NCBI RefSeq assembly: GCF_900143645.1
Contig: NZ_FRFD01000011.1
Location: 186,001-250,000 of the forward strand
Reading direction: 5' to 3'
DNA from: Anaerocolumna xylanovorans DSM 12503
Lineage (GTDB): Bacteria > Bacillota > Clostridia > Lachnospirales > Lachnospiraceae
DNA: 64,000 bases
A program made the position numbers and the translations under genes. Of this stretch, positions 53,849-62,998 are shown piece after piece (the stretch's first letter is position 1; each line of letters opens with the position of its first letter). The notes under the pieces were generated by a model. It worked only from the letters and a program-made list of their open reading frames with translations, did not search any database and was not told where the DNA came from.

Positions 53849-55396
53849 TTATAGATTGATCTTATGGTGGCATGCCACAAAATGATCCGGTCTTACTTCT
53901 TCAAAATCAGGAATCACTTTCTTACAGATGTCCGTTGCATAACGGCAGCGTGTATGGAATTTGCAGCCCGAAGGAGGCTTTATGGGGCTTGGTATATCTC
54001 CTTCCAGGATAATGGCTTCTTTCTTATTGTCTACGTCTGTTGTAGGAATTGCAGATAACAGCGCTTCCGTATACGGATGTGTCGGATGGGCAAAAAGCTC
54101 TTCCGTTGCCGCAAGCTCTACAATGTTTCCAAGGTACATAACACCTACGCGGTCACTGATATACTTAATAACACTTAAGTCATGAGAGATGAAAAGGTAA
54201 GTTAAGTTCTCCTGTTCCTTTAAATCCAGCAAAAGATTGATAATCTGTGACTGAATGGATACATCAAGAGCAGATACAGCCTCATCGCAAACAACGAATT
54301 TCGGCTTTAATGCCAGAGCACGGGCAATTCCGATACGCTGACGCTGACCGCCGGAAAACTGGTGCGGATATCGGTGGATGAAGTAGGGAGCAAGTCCGCA
54401 TTTCTCCATGACCTCCATAACATAATTCTGAAGCTTTTCATCATTTTTATCAAAATATTTATGTGCCAGAAGACCTTCTGAAATAATCTGCCCTACTGTC
54501 ATTCTGGGATTTAAGGATGAATAAGGATCCTGAAAGATTAATTGTAAGTCTTTACGGAGCTTACGGCTCTCCTCTTCGTCCAGTCTTGCCAGGTTGATAC
54601 CTTTATCCCTGTATACTTCATATTTTGCAAAATCAGGATTACCATCATACTTCTTCATGAGCTTGTAAATCTCTGCCCGGATTTCTTCCAGTTCTTTTTC
54701 TTTTATCTTGATGAATTCATCCTGCTTTTCAATCTGTGAGAGGGTACCCTTAGTTGCAGCATCAATCTGCACGGCTGTCTTTCCTTTTTCTTTTAAAGAA
54801 GAACGCTGTCCCTCATAAGCAACACGGGCTTCATTTTGCTTTTCTTTCAGCTTACGGTACTCAACTCCCGCCTTATATTCCTTTACCAGAATATCAGAAA
54901 CAGGAGCCAGATTGTCTGCTACAAAGAATCCGCCAATGAGCTGTACAATGTCTAAAAAGCTGTCTCTGGAATGTTTTTCTGCCTCCAAAAGATGAGCTCT
55001 AAGTGCATATTTCTCATCGCCGTCCGGCAAAGCATCATATTGCTTTTTGATATTTTCAACTTTTTCTTTTAAAGTAAAGTACTCTTTCTTTCTGTCTACC
55101 AGATGGTTAAGAATATCTAATACATAAGCAGGTGCAATTTCATCCACATCTCTGCCATAATACATAGTTCTTCCGTCTGTCTGCGCATATAACTGTAATA
55201 GTGTACGCCCAAGAGTAGACTTTCCGCAGCCGCTTTCTCCAACCAGTCCGAGAGTTTCTCCCTCGTAGATATCAAGGGTTATATCATCATTAGCCCTTAC
55301 AAAGAGCTTTTCTTTTTGAATAAAGTTTTTCTTTATAGGAAAATATTGTTTTAAATTCTGAACCTTTATTAATACTTTTCTATCCTTATTTGCCAT
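53849..55396 (-). CDS. Oligopeptide ABC transporter ATPase (OppF-like) with a large helical insertion
   Basis: A 515-residue protein where OppF/DppF ATPases are about 325. Walker A GESGCGKST is at 53-61, then a segment of about 190 residues (about 85-270) separates it from the Q-loop LQLIFQDPYSSLNPR (284-298). The insert is highly charged and helical: YFTLKEKVENIKKQYDAL, EKQNEARVAYEGQRSSLKEK, FIKIKEKELEEIRAEIYKLM. The signature FSGGQRQRIGIARAL is at 347-361, Walker B VVCDEAVSALD at 368-378, and the C-terminal oligopeptide domain with CKFHTRCRYATDIC binds an iron-sulfur cluster in related proteins. It overlaps oppD by 11 bp. Confidence 0.92.
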   Translation of the reverse strand: MANKDRKVLIKVQNLKQYFPIKKNFIQKEKLFVRANDDITLDIYEGETLGLVGESGCGKSTLGRTLLQLYAQTDGRTMYYGRDVDEIAPAYVLDILNHLVDRKKEYFTLKEKVENIKKQYDALPDGDEKYALRAHLLEAEKHSRDSFLDIVQLIGGFFVADNLAPVSDILVKEYKAGVEYRKLKEKQNEARVAYEGQRSSLKEKGKTAVQIDAATKGTLSQIEKQDEFIKIKEKELEEIRAEIYKLMKKYDGNPDFAKYEVYRDKGINLARLDEEESRKLRKDLQLIFQDPYSSLNPRMTVGQIISEGLLAHKYFDKNDEKLQNYVMEVMEKCGLAPYFIHRYPHQFSGGQRQRIGIARALALKPKFVVCDEAVSALDVSIQSQIINLLLDLKEQENLTYLFISHDLSVIKYISDRVGVMYLGNIVELAATEELFAHPTHPYTEALLSAIPTTDVDNKKEAIILEGDIPSPIKPPSGCKFHTRCRYATDICKKVIPDFEEVRPDHFVACHHKINL

Positions 55397-56381
55397 TTGC
55401 CCTCACTCCTTTCTCCGGATAAAAACAACGAATAGGATGGCCTTTTTCCACTTCTACTAAAGCAGGCTCCTCATTGCGGCACTTATCCGTTGCATACTTA
55501 CACCTGGGGGCAAATTTACATCCCTTTGGAAGATCCAAAGGATGGGGTACAGCTCCCGGAATAGCCTCTAAGCGGACACCGGTAGGTGTATCAAGCCTTG
55601 GAATAGAATACATAAGTCCCTCGGTATATGGATGAGAGTAATTATTTTCCTTTCCGAATATAACCCTGGAAGGAGCCATTTCCACTACCTGCCCGCAATA
55701 CATAACGGCTACATCATCTGCCATTTCATTGATAACTCCAAGGTCATGGGTGATGAACAGGATGGAGGTTCCGTTTTCTTTCTTTAAAGCATTCATAAGC
55801 TTTAATATCTGAGCCTGAATCGTAACATCAAGTGCTGTTGTAGGCTCGTCAGCAATCAAAAGCTTAGGTTTGCAGGCAAGTGCCATAGCAATCATAACAC
55901 GCTGTCTCATACCACCGGATAACTGGTGGGGATACTGCTTTGCAACAGCTTCCGGATTCGGTATATTAACCTGTCTTAACATTTCCACTACTTTTTTAGC
56001 CGCTGCCTTCTTGCTCATCCTCTGGTGGATGATAAAGGGCTCGGAAACCTGTCTTTCTACGGTAAATACCGGATTCAGGGAGGTCATAGGTTCCTGAAAG
56101 ATAACGGATATATCATTTCCTCTTATCTTAGTCATATCCTTTATAGAAACATCTGCAAGATCTTTTCCGTCAAATATAACTTCACCGCTGTTAATATAAC
56201 CATTGCCGTCTAACAGCTTTATAATACTCATAGCAGATACGCTCTTGCCGCTTCCGCTTTCTCCAACAACGCCAAGAGTCTTACCTGCTTCAACCTCGTA
56301 AGAAACGCCGTTAACTGCCTTTATTATTCCCTTTTTCGTCGTAAAGAATGTGTGTAGGTCTCTTAATTCCAGTAATGCCAT
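55386..56381 (-). CDS. oppD: Oligopeptide ABC transporter ATPase (OppD-like)
   Basis: A 331-residue ATPase of normal length: Walker A GESGSGKSVSAM at about 38-49, Q-loop VIFQEPMTSLNPV, signature LSGGMRQRVMIAMAL, Walker B LLIADEPTTALDV, and C-terminal CKFAPRCKYATDKC. It forms the energising heterodimer with the enlarged OppF-like subunit. Adjacent to the permease gene (11 bp). Confidence 0.95.
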   Translation of the reverse strand: MALLELRDLHTFFTTKKGIIKAVNGVSYEVEAGKTLGVVGESGSGKSVSAMSIIKLLDGNGYINSGEVIFDGKDLADVSIKDMTKIRGNDISVIFQEPMTSLNPVFTVERQVSEPFIIHQRMSKKAAAKKVVEMLRQVNIPNPEAVAKQYPHQLSGGMRQRVMIAMALACKPKLLIADEPTTALDVTIQAQILKLMNALKKENGTSILFITHDLGVINEMADDVAVMYCGQVVEMAPSRVIFGKENNYSHPYTEGLMYSIPRLDTPTGVRLEAIPGAVPHPLDLPKGCKFAPRCKYATDKCRNEEPALVEVEKGHPIRCFYPEKGVRANGK

Positions 56382-56392
56382 TGTATTCCCTC

Positions 56393-58219
56393 CTAACGTT
56401 CCTGTGATTTCGGATCGATTGCATCACGCAGTCCATCACCGGTCAGATTTATGCAAATTACGCAGATACCAAGAACAATGGAGGTAAATACCCATCTCCA
56501 CCAATAGTTCTGTATTACGATACTGTTGTTGCAGCCATAGAGCATATTTCCCCATGTAGGCTGAGGTGCGGGAACACCAAATCCTAAGTAGGAAAGAGTT
56601 GCTTCTGTCAGCATACAGGTTGCAAAATCAAGGGTTGCAGTAACAATAATTACCGAAATAACGTTTGGCAGTATATGCTTAAATACAATAGACATCTGCT
56701 TTACACCAACTGCCTTTGCAGCTGTTACAAATTCCTTTTCACGTTCTGAAAACACCTGGGCACGCACAAGACGTGAAAGGCTTGGCCACTGCAACAGACC
56801 CAGAATAATCATCATCAGGTAAATACGCTGGTTGGAAGATAGGGCATTGCCTAAAAGTGCTGAAAGGATCATAGCAAAAGGAAGGAAAGGAAGTCCTGAT
56901 ACAATCTCTACGATACGCTGTAATATAATATCTACCTTACCGCCAAAGAAGCCAGAAACACCGCCGATAATTACACCAATAATCGTTGATATAATAACTG
57001 CGATCGCACCAATGGTCATAGACATTCTTCCGCCATTAATCAACCGATTTAAAATATCTCTTCCTAAATCATCTGAGCCTAAAAGATATCCTTTTAATCC
57101 CCATGTCAGAATCTTTCCGCTGTCTGTGACAGCATAATTCTGATAGGCACCGGTAAATAGTTTTACAACCTTGCTGTTCTTCACCGAAGCAGGTACTGAT
57201 GCCTGGTTATAATTATCAAAGCCCCAGGCTATCGCTTTACCATCTTCTGTAATTCCGGTATAATGATATCTTCCGGCTTCCAAAGCTACTATCTTACTGG
57301 TAATTTCGGGTACTTTTCCTTCTCCTCTTTCGGAGAGATTACCCCATACAAATACCTTACCATCACTGTTTACTGCTGCCATAGTGGAAGCAGTTGCAGC
57401 AACATCGACAACCGTTCCCATGTTCTCAGGCATCTTGGTATATCCGTTGCTCTGCTTTCCAAGGTATACAGCCTGGCCATCCTTGGTAAGTCCTAAAACA
57501 GCATCTGCTGTTGTAACCACCTTAACAATCTGGCCTTGATAATTATGTGTATTTTTATAATCATTGTTTGCTTCATTACCAAAGAAATAGGTATGTCCGT
57601 CAGCTGTTAAGATAACAGAACATTGATAACCTGCAATAACATCTACAATATTGGTAAGTTCCTTTACTTTATCCGGAACAGCACACTGCTTCTGCCTGTC
57701 ATTGCCCCATGCAAAGACCTTGCCCTCTTCATTTAAAGCAAGTATATGGTCAAAGCCGGCAGATATACGCTTAATCTTTCCCATATTAGAGGGAACGTAT
57801 TTTAAGTTCAGAGTACTTGTAATCTTTGTCTTACCCCACATATATAACTGGCCACTGTCTGAAACAGCAATTGTATATGTAGGTCCTACGGAGATTTCCG
57901 CCACCTTTCCCTCTAAGGAGGAAGGCACCTTCATCAAATCCAAGCCCGGATTCACATTCTGCTGGCTGGTTTCTGTATAAGATAAATCCAGCTTCACAAA
58001 GAAAGGTCCGATAATAACGACAGCAAATATCAGTAAAAACACAATTAGGCCGGTCATAGACAGCCTGTTGCTGGTAAAATTTTTGATAATTGTTCTTACA
58101 GGTCCTTGCATCTGTTCTTCTTCTAAAATGGATAATTTTTTCTTCCCAGTACCAAAGGCCTTAATAAAAAGAAGCTGTAAAAAACTTTTTTTCTTTTTGG
58201 GCGTATTCTTGTTGTCCAT
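56393..58219 (-). CDS. Oligopeptide ABC permease (OppC-like) with an inserted RCC1-type beta-propeller
   Basis: A 608-residue protein, about twice an ordinary OppC. The N-terminus with the first membrane helix (about 53-75, LSMTGLIVFLLIFAVVII) is OppC-like. Residues 105-378 are seven repeats of about 39 residues, each with ISVG/AGF start, AV/AL-x-x-x-G core and a WG pair (for example GQLYMWGK, GKVFAWGN, GKVFVWGN, GKAIAWGF, GKILTWGL), the mark of RCC1. OppC then resumes at LLGSDDLGRDILNRLINGGR, with the coupling loop EFVTAAKAVGVKQMSIVFKH. The reading frame is continuous. The insert lies in the first external loop, where the binding protein docks, so it faces outside. AGGAGG precedes ATG 58219. 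Confidence 0.95.
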   Translation of the reverse strand: MDNKNTPKKKKSFLQLLFIKAFGTGKKKLSILEEEQMQGPVRTIIKNFTSNRLSMTGLIVFLLIFAVVIIGPFFVKLDLSYTETSQQNVNPGLDLMKVPSSLEGKVAEISVGPTYTIAVSDSGQLYMWGKTKITSTLNLKYVPSNMGKIKRISAGFDHILALNEEGKVFAWGNDRQKQCAVPDKVKELTNIVDVIAGYQCSVILTADGHTYFFGNEANNDYKNTHNYQGQIVKVVTTADAVLGLTKDGQAVYLGKQSNGYTKMPENMGTVVDVAATASTMAAVNSDGKVFVWGNLSERGEGKVPEITSKIVALEAGRYHYTGITEDGKAIAWGFDNYNQASVPASVKNSKVVKLFTGAYQNYAVTDSGKILTWGLKGYLLGSDDLGRDILNRLINGGRMSMTIGAIAVIISTIIGVIIGGVSGFFGGKVDIILQRIVEIVSGLPFLPFAMILSALLGNALSSNQRIYLMMIILGLLQWPSLSRLVRAQVFSEREKEFVTAAKAVGVKQMSIVFKHILPNVISVIIVTATLDFATCMLTEATLSYLGFGVPAPQPTWGNMLYGCNNSIVIQNYWWRWVFTSIVLGICVICINLTGDGLRDAIDPKSQER

Positions 58220-58232
58220 ACTTAGCCTCCTC

Positions 58233-59219
58233 CTAATGATTTACCCTGACACGGGGATCAACAAAACCATAGCTTAAATCTATAATTAAGTTACCGATTA
58301 ATGCGACAACCATATAAAACATCTGTACCGCAAGCGCAACATTGTAATCCTGATTCATAAGGGCATCCATATAAAATTTACCCATACCGTTAAGGTTAAA
58401 CATCTGTTCAATAACGAGAGAGCCGGAAAAAATACTGATAAACCAGCCGATAATTAATGTAATTACCGGAAGAAGTGCGTTTCTCCAGGCGTGGGAATAG
58501 ATAACGACCTTTTCCTTTAAACCTTTTGCTCTGGCTGTCCTGATATAGTCCATACGAAGGGCTTCTATCATAGCAGCACGGACATATCTTGTCATACCGC
58601 CTAAGGAACCAATTGTCATAACAATCAAAGGCAGTGCCAGATAATGCATTCTGTCAAGGAAAAATACTATACCAGTTCCATGAAAGTTCGGCGTATTCAT
58701 ACCGCTGACGGGAAACCACCGCAGGGTAACTGCAAATAAGAAAATACTGACAAGCGTTATAATAAATATTGGCAAACTGTAACCTACAATGGTTAAAACC
58801 TGTACCACATTATCCATCACAGAATTACGTTTTACCGCACATTTAATTCCGAGTGGAATCGATATGCCAAGTGCTAAAATGGTTGCAAATATATTAATAA
58901 AAATGGTATTCCCCATAGGCGCTTTAATCAAGTCGACAACCGGCTTTTTATGCCTTGTTGACATACCAAAATCCCCCTGTAATACTCCGCCGATCCATTT
59001 ACCGTATTTAACGATAATAGGATCATCAAGTCCCATCTGCTTTCTTAACTGTTCATATCTCATTTGATATGCTTCAGGTCTCATGGTTTTTTTAAGAGGC
59101 TCCAATTCTGCTCTTGCCGGATCTCCGGGTATTAGATTATACAAAAAGAACATAACGAGAGACATGATAAAAAATACAAAAATCATGTAAAGCACTCTCT
59201 TCCCAATATACTTTAACAT
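58233..59219 (-). CDS. oppB: Oligopeptide ABC permease (OppB-like)
   Basis: A 328-residue permease of normal length: first helix at about 9-28, six membrane helices in all, the conserved EALRMDYIRTARAKGLKEKV coupling loop, and the ending DPRVRVN. LEPLKKTMRPEAYQMRYEQL is the usual soluble helix after the first membrane helix. It lies between the binding-protein gene and the RCC1-bearing permease. Confidence 0.95.
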   Translation of the reverse strand: MLKYIGKRVLYMIFVFFIMSLVMFFLYNLIPGDPARAELEPLKKTMRPEAYQMRYEQLRKQMGLDDPIIVKYGKWIGGVLQGDFGMSTRHKKPVVDLIKAPMGNTIFINIFATILALGISIPLGIKCAVKRNSVMDNVVQVLTIVGYSLPIFIITLVSIFLFAVTLRWFPVSGMNTPNFHGTGIVFFLDRMHYLALPLIVMTIGSLGGMTRYVRAAMIEALRMDYIRTARAKGLKEKVVIYSHAWRNALLPVITLIIGWFISIFSGSLVIEQMFNLNGMGKFYMDALMNQDYNVALAVQMFYMVVALIGNLIIDLSYGFVDPRVRVNH

Positions 59220-59286
59220 TCTTATTCCTCCTACAATTGTAACGAATCATGCAAAACTTTAACAGATTTTCTTCTATCATAAATAA

Positions 59287-59347
59287 ATAGGCTTCTTCAT
59301 TATGCTTAGAAATAATGTCAGCTTCTAAGCACAGTGAAGAATCCTAT
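59287..59347 (-). other. Long two-tier hairpin in the SBP-oppB gap
   Basis: Outer arms ATAGGCTTCTTCA and TGAAGAATCCTAT and inner arms TGCTTAGAA and TTCTAAGCA nest within 61 bp. Such a structure between the binding-protein gene and the permeases could protect the upstream mRNA or reduce read-through, giving more binding protein than permease. Confidence 0.5.
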
Positions 59348-59403
59348 TCTTAAGCATAGACACTTTCTTGATAACTTTTAAAATACATATTCTTTTATTC
59401 ATA

Positions 59404-59434
59404 AGAAATAGGGTATTTATCATACCCTATTTCT
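59404..59434 (-). terminator. Leaky terminator-like hairpin after the binding-protein gene
   Basis: Minus strand AGAAATAGGGTA, a seven-base loop, TACCCTATTTCT with a modest T-stretch, 24 bp after the stop. Since the permease genes have no clear own promoter, partial termination is the likely use. Confidence 0.6.
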
Positions 59435-59458
59435 TGATTAATATAAAATGCAATTAAA

Positions 59459-61369
59459 TTATTTCTGTTCTTCTACAGAAGCGTACATAAGAGCATACTT
59501 CATATCCCAAATACCATTAGGATTATAATTCTTTAATTTTGCATTATAGAAGTCATGATAGAGATTGGAGTATAAAGGAATATCGGGTAATAAATAATTC
59601 CATTTTTCAATAAAGGAAACAAATTTAGATTCAAAGGTGGTTTTATCTGCAGGATCAACCAGAACCATATCCTTTGTAAGCTTATCGAGTTCCTCGTCCT
59701 TTATAAAGTTGGTATTATCCCCGCCCTTAATAGTATATTGCTGAACCATATCATATATAGGTGTAAATCCGGTTGCAAGGTTAAACATATTATAAGTGGG
59801 AACTTCATATTTCTTGTCATTAGAGCCATCTCTGTACAGGTAGCTTAATAATTCTGTAAATGTCATAACTGTCTGGTTAATCTTGATACCAGCAGCAGCA
59901 ACATCAGGATTATTCTGTAACTTAACTACCAAAAGTTCAGATACAGGATTTTGTTCGGAGGATGCCCATTCAATAACAAGAGGCATTAAGGTTCCGTCAT
60001 CTAACTTCTTGTAACGTACGCCAGAGGTATAGTCCTTACCGTCTTTGCCATATACCCAGCCGCCGTCTTCCAGTAATTTAACAGCATCATCAAGGCTGTA
60101 AGGATAAGAATCCAGTTTTTCATCCAAGGTATCCTTGGTATCCTGATACATCCACATTGCAGGTCCATAAGGTCCGTTAACAACAGAACCGAAACCGCCT
60201 GTAAAGGCCTTGGCAAAATCATTACGATCTAACAGATGTGCAATAGCCTGACGAACTTCAACAAACTGTGTGGGTCCAAAATCACAGGCAAACTGCAGTT
60301 TACCATAACCATTACGATCATAGGATGAATAAGCAAAACCACCCTTATCAACTAAATCAAGTCCGGCATTGATTTCATCACCGCTTGACATACCATTTAA
60401 TAAATCAACAGATCCGGTTGATAATTCATCAAGAGCTGTTTCAGTTGTAACTTTTTTATAGATAATTGTCTTTATGCTGGGTTTCTGTCCGTCGCGGTTT
60501 CCTAAATACTTAGGGTTAACTTCGATAACAGCCTCTTTGGCGGATCCATTAAAGCTAACAGCATTATAAGCTCCGCAAGTAATGGCAGGAACCTTTGTTC
60601 TGGCAGCATTAATCTTATCCTTATAATTTTCTACTGTAAAGTTATCAGAGAAATAAGCACCTTTTCCGTCATCTGAAATTGTAACCTTATCATCTGTCCA
60701 GAAAGAAAGCTTTGTAGGCTGTACCTGCACTAAACCTAACTCAAAGAAATAAGGAAGATTAGATGCATCAATTGTAACGGCGAATGTATCATCACTGATT
60801 AAATTAACGCCGGAAAATTCTTTTGTCTTGCCGCTTGAGAAATCTGTAAATCCTTTGAAATACATACCAACAATAGTATTATTGGCACCCATATCGGCGA
60901 TTTGCTTTGATGACCATAAAAGCAGATTGGCAACATAGTCTTTGGCTGTAATAGGTGTTCCATCATTCCATACAAGGTTGTTGTTAATGGTCCATGTATA
61001 AGTCTTTGAACCGTCCTCGTTACTGGTAACCTTATAATCCTTAACTACTGTTTTATCTACAACAAATTCACCGGCATCCGTAATATCTGTGGTAGGATAT
61101 CCGTTTGTCATGTAAAAAATATCATTATCAGCAGCGCCATTTTGGAAATAAGGTATAAACTCACCGCTTAGATCTGTTGTACTACCTATTATAATCTGTC
61201 CGCTGGGTTCAGCGGGCGCCTGAGTAGGAGCCTCAGTAGGTTCATCTGTGGTGTCAACAGGAGCAGTAGTAGGCTCTGTTGATATTCCCGTGTCATTCTT
61301 TCCTTTGCAGCCTGCAAGGGAAAATACCATGACTACGGTCAGCAATAATGCTAACACTCTTTTTTGCAT
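59459..61369 (-). CDS. Oligopeptide-binding lipoprotein (SBP_bac_5)
   Basis: A 636-residue lipoprotein: signal with lipobox SLAGC (lipid Cys21), a Thr/Pro/Glu linker (about 28-60), then the solute-binding domain (ETALDELSTGSVDLLNGMSS, VEVRQAIAHLLDRNDFAKAF as in the OppA/DppA family signature, and ending YNAKLKNYNPNGIWDMKYAL). It delivers peptides to OppBC. First gene of the operon, with a strong AAGGAGG site and a long leader. The peptide range is unknown. Confidence 0.94.
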   Translation of the reverse strand: MQKRVLALLLTVVMVFSLAGCKGKNDTGISTEPTTAPVDTTDEPTEAPTQAPAEPSGQIIIGSTTDLSGEFIPYFQNGAADNDIFYMTNGYPTTDITDAGEFVVDKTVVKDYKVTSNEDGSKTYTWTINNNLVWNDGTPITAKDYVANLLLWSSKQIADMGANNTIVGMYFKGFTDFSSGKTKEFSGVNLISDDTFAVTIDASNLPYFFELGLVQVQPTKLSFWTDDKVTISDDGKGAYFSDNFTVENYKDKINAARTKVPAITCGAYNAVSFNGSAKEAVIEVNPKYLGNRDGQKPSIKTIIYKKVTTETALDELSTGSVDLLNGMSSGDEINAGLDLVDKGGFAYSSYDRNGYGKLQFACDFGPTQFVEVRQAIAHLLDRNDFAKAFTGGFGSVVNGPYGPAMWMYQDTKDTLDEKLDSYPYSLDDAVKLLEDGGWVYGKDGKDYTSGVRYKKLDDGTLMPLVIEWASSEQNPVSELLVVKLQNNPDVAAAGIKINQTVMTFTELLSYLYRDGSNDKKYEVPTYNMFNLATGFTPIYDMVQQYTIKGGDNTNFIKDEELDKLTKDMVLVDPADKTTFESKFVSFIEKWNYLLPDIPLYSNLYHDFYNAKLKNYNPNGIWDMKYALMYASVEEQK

Positions 61370-61484
61370 AAAATTTCCTCCTTAAAATATTTTTGATACT
61401 ACCCTATAATATTTGCTTTGCAACTGAAAATATGTATGTAATTATTTTAGTAAATTAAAGAATTAACTTATTAAAACATTATAC

Positions 61485-61527
61485 AAAAAAAGCCTTTCCT
61501 CATTCTCTCTGAATGATTCAGAAAAGC
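61485..61527 (-). promoter_or_regulatory. Leader terminator-like hairpin (possible attenuator) of the Opp operon
   Basis: Minus strand GCTTTTC, an internal TGAATCATTCA mini-hairpin, then GAAAGGC followed directly by TTTTTTT. The outer stem (seven pairs, one G-T) with T-run is an intrinsic terminator in the transcribed leader, about 116 nt before the binding-protein ATG. The leader does not match a riboswitch class I know. Confidence 0.5.
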
Positions 61528-61590
61528 ACCATTGCAAACAAATTTTATCGGACTATATCTTTACGACTTTAAGCCGCCATCACAAGTTGT

Positions 61591-61619
61591 ATTATATAAT
61601 ACAATTACTTGATTGTCAA
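61591..61619 (-). promoter_or_regulatory. Consensus sigma-A promoter of the Opp operon
   Basis: Minus strand TTGACA (61619-61614), 17-bp spacer, TATAAT (61596-61591): a perfect consensus. Transcription would start near 61584, giving a leader of about 215 nt. Confidence 0.8.
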
Positions 61620-61870
61620 CGAATCTTTACAAACATTGTATTCATCTATATTTATACACTTTACATATTGTATTTTACTTATTTTTCAGCATTTTATATG
61701 TAGAAAAATACAATTTTTATGATTACTTATTTATCTATGACATAATATGCTTTTTAACTTCAAAATCTTTCACTAATATACAGCATGTTTTTACGATAAA
61801 ACTGTTATAATGCTCAAATTCTACCATCATTTTTTTACTGGTATTTTCAGGTTACACTGTTTCATGAATA

Positions 61871-61922
61871 AAAAGCATGAAGGAACCCGGGGACAAAACA
61901 CAGGGGTTCTCTTCATGCTTTT
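61871..61922 (-). terminator. Intrinsic terminator after the GGGtGRT gene
   Basis: Arms AAAAGCATGAAGGAACCC and GGGGTTCTCTTCATGCTTTT (one bulge) with runs of A and T on both sides. Confidence 0.85.
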
Positions 61923-61965
61923 AATCAAATACTTCGTCTAACCAGACTTAAACTTTACAGAATAA

Positions 61966-62976
61966 TTAGAACTTGCCTGCGTCAGCACTCTGCTGGATCG
62001 CAACTGCTACAGCAACGGTGGCTCCAACCATAGGATTATTTCCCATGCCGATTAAGCCCATCATCTCAACGTGAGCGGGAACGGATGAAGAACCTGCAAA
62101 CTGAGCGTCAGAGTGCATTCTTCCCATTGTATCCGTCATACCGTAGGAAGCAGGACCTGCTGCCATGTTATCAGGATGAAGAGTTCTTCCTGTTCCGCCG
62201 CCGGAAGCTACGGAGAAATATTTCTTACCCTGTTCAACACATTCCTTCTTGTAGGTACCTGCAACGGGATGCTGGAATCTGGTAGGATTGGTGGAGTTAC
62301 CGGTAATGGAAACATCTACACCTTCCTTGTGCATGATAGCAACACCTTCTGTTACATCGTTGGCACCATAGCAGTTAACCTTAGCTCTGTCTCCTGTGGA
62401 GTAAGATTTTCTGAACACTTCTTTTACTTCACCGGTGTAATAGTCCATCTGTGTTTCTACGAATGTAAAGCCATTAATTCTGGAGATAACCTGAGCGGCA
62501 TCTTTTCCAAGACCGTTTAAGATTACTCTTAATGGCTCTTTTCTTACCTTGTTGGCAGAAAGAGCAATACCGATGGCACCTTCTGCTGCTGCAAAGGATT
62601 CATGTCCCGCAAGGAAAGCAAAGCACTTTGTCTCTTCTTCTAACAACATCTTTCCTAAATTACCGTGTCCTAAACCAACCTTTCTCTGGTCAGCAACGGA
62701 ACCGGGGATACAAAAAGCCTGAAGTCCTTCACCAATAGCTGCTGCTGCATCTGCTGCTCTTCTGCAGTCTTTCTTGATAGCGATAGCAGCACCAATAAGG
62801 TATGCCCAACAGGCATTCTCAAAACAGATAGGCTGAATAGCCTTTACCTGGTTGTATACATCAAGACCGGCTGCTTTTGTAATCTCTTCTGCTTCTTCGA
62901 TAGAAGCTATTCCATAGCTGTTTAATACAGCATTGATTTTGTCTATTCTTCTTTCATATGATTCAAATAAAGCCAT
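61966..62976 (-). CDS. GGGtGRT protein (PF14057-type)
   Basis: A 336-residue protein named after its motif, here SGGGTGRTLHPDNMAAG at about 257-273. It has a Lys-rich N-terminal part (ERRIDKINAVLNSYGI) and GTYKKECVEQGKKYFSVASG before the motif. The family occurs in anaerobes beside iron-sulfur scaffold proteins, as here (22 bp from a NifU-like gene). The biochemical role is unknown; involvement in iron-sulfur or metal-cofactor handling is inferred from the pairing. Confidence 0.92.
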   Translation of the reverse strand: MALFESYERRIDKINAVLNSYGIASIEEAEEITKAAGLDVYNQVKAIQPICFENACWAYLIGAAIAIKKDCRRAADAAAAIGEGLQAFCIPGSVADQRKVGLGHGNLGKMLLEEETKCFAFLAGHESFAAAEGAIGIALSANKVRKEPLRVILNGLGKDAAQVISRINGFTFVETQMDYYTGEVKEVFRKSYSTGDRAKVNCYGANDVTEGVAIMHKEGVDVSITGNSTNPTRFQHPVAGTYKKECVEQGKKYFSVASGGGTGRTLHPDNMAAGPASYGMTDTMGRMHSDAQFAGSSSVPAHVEMMGLIGMGNNPMVGATVAVAVAIQQSADAGKF

Positions 62977-62998
62977 TTTATGTATCCTCCTTCGGTTA

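Larger units (their letters stand above)
61370..61965. other. Intergenic leader and terminator region upstream of the Opp operon
   Basis: No gene. From high to low coordinates on the minus strand it holds: terminator of the GGGtGRT gene (61871-61922), an AT-rich stretch (61620-61870), the Opp promoter (61591-61619), and a leader of about 215 nt with an attenuator-like hairpin (61485-61527). A 65-codon plus-strand open frame at 61613-61810 has no ribosome site and biased AT content; not counted. Confidence 0.6.

Noticed and set aside
61613..61810. 65-codon plus-strand frame in the AT-rich region upstream of Opp
   Set aside because: No ribosome site and composition of random AT-rich DNA; overlaps a consensus promoter on the other strand.
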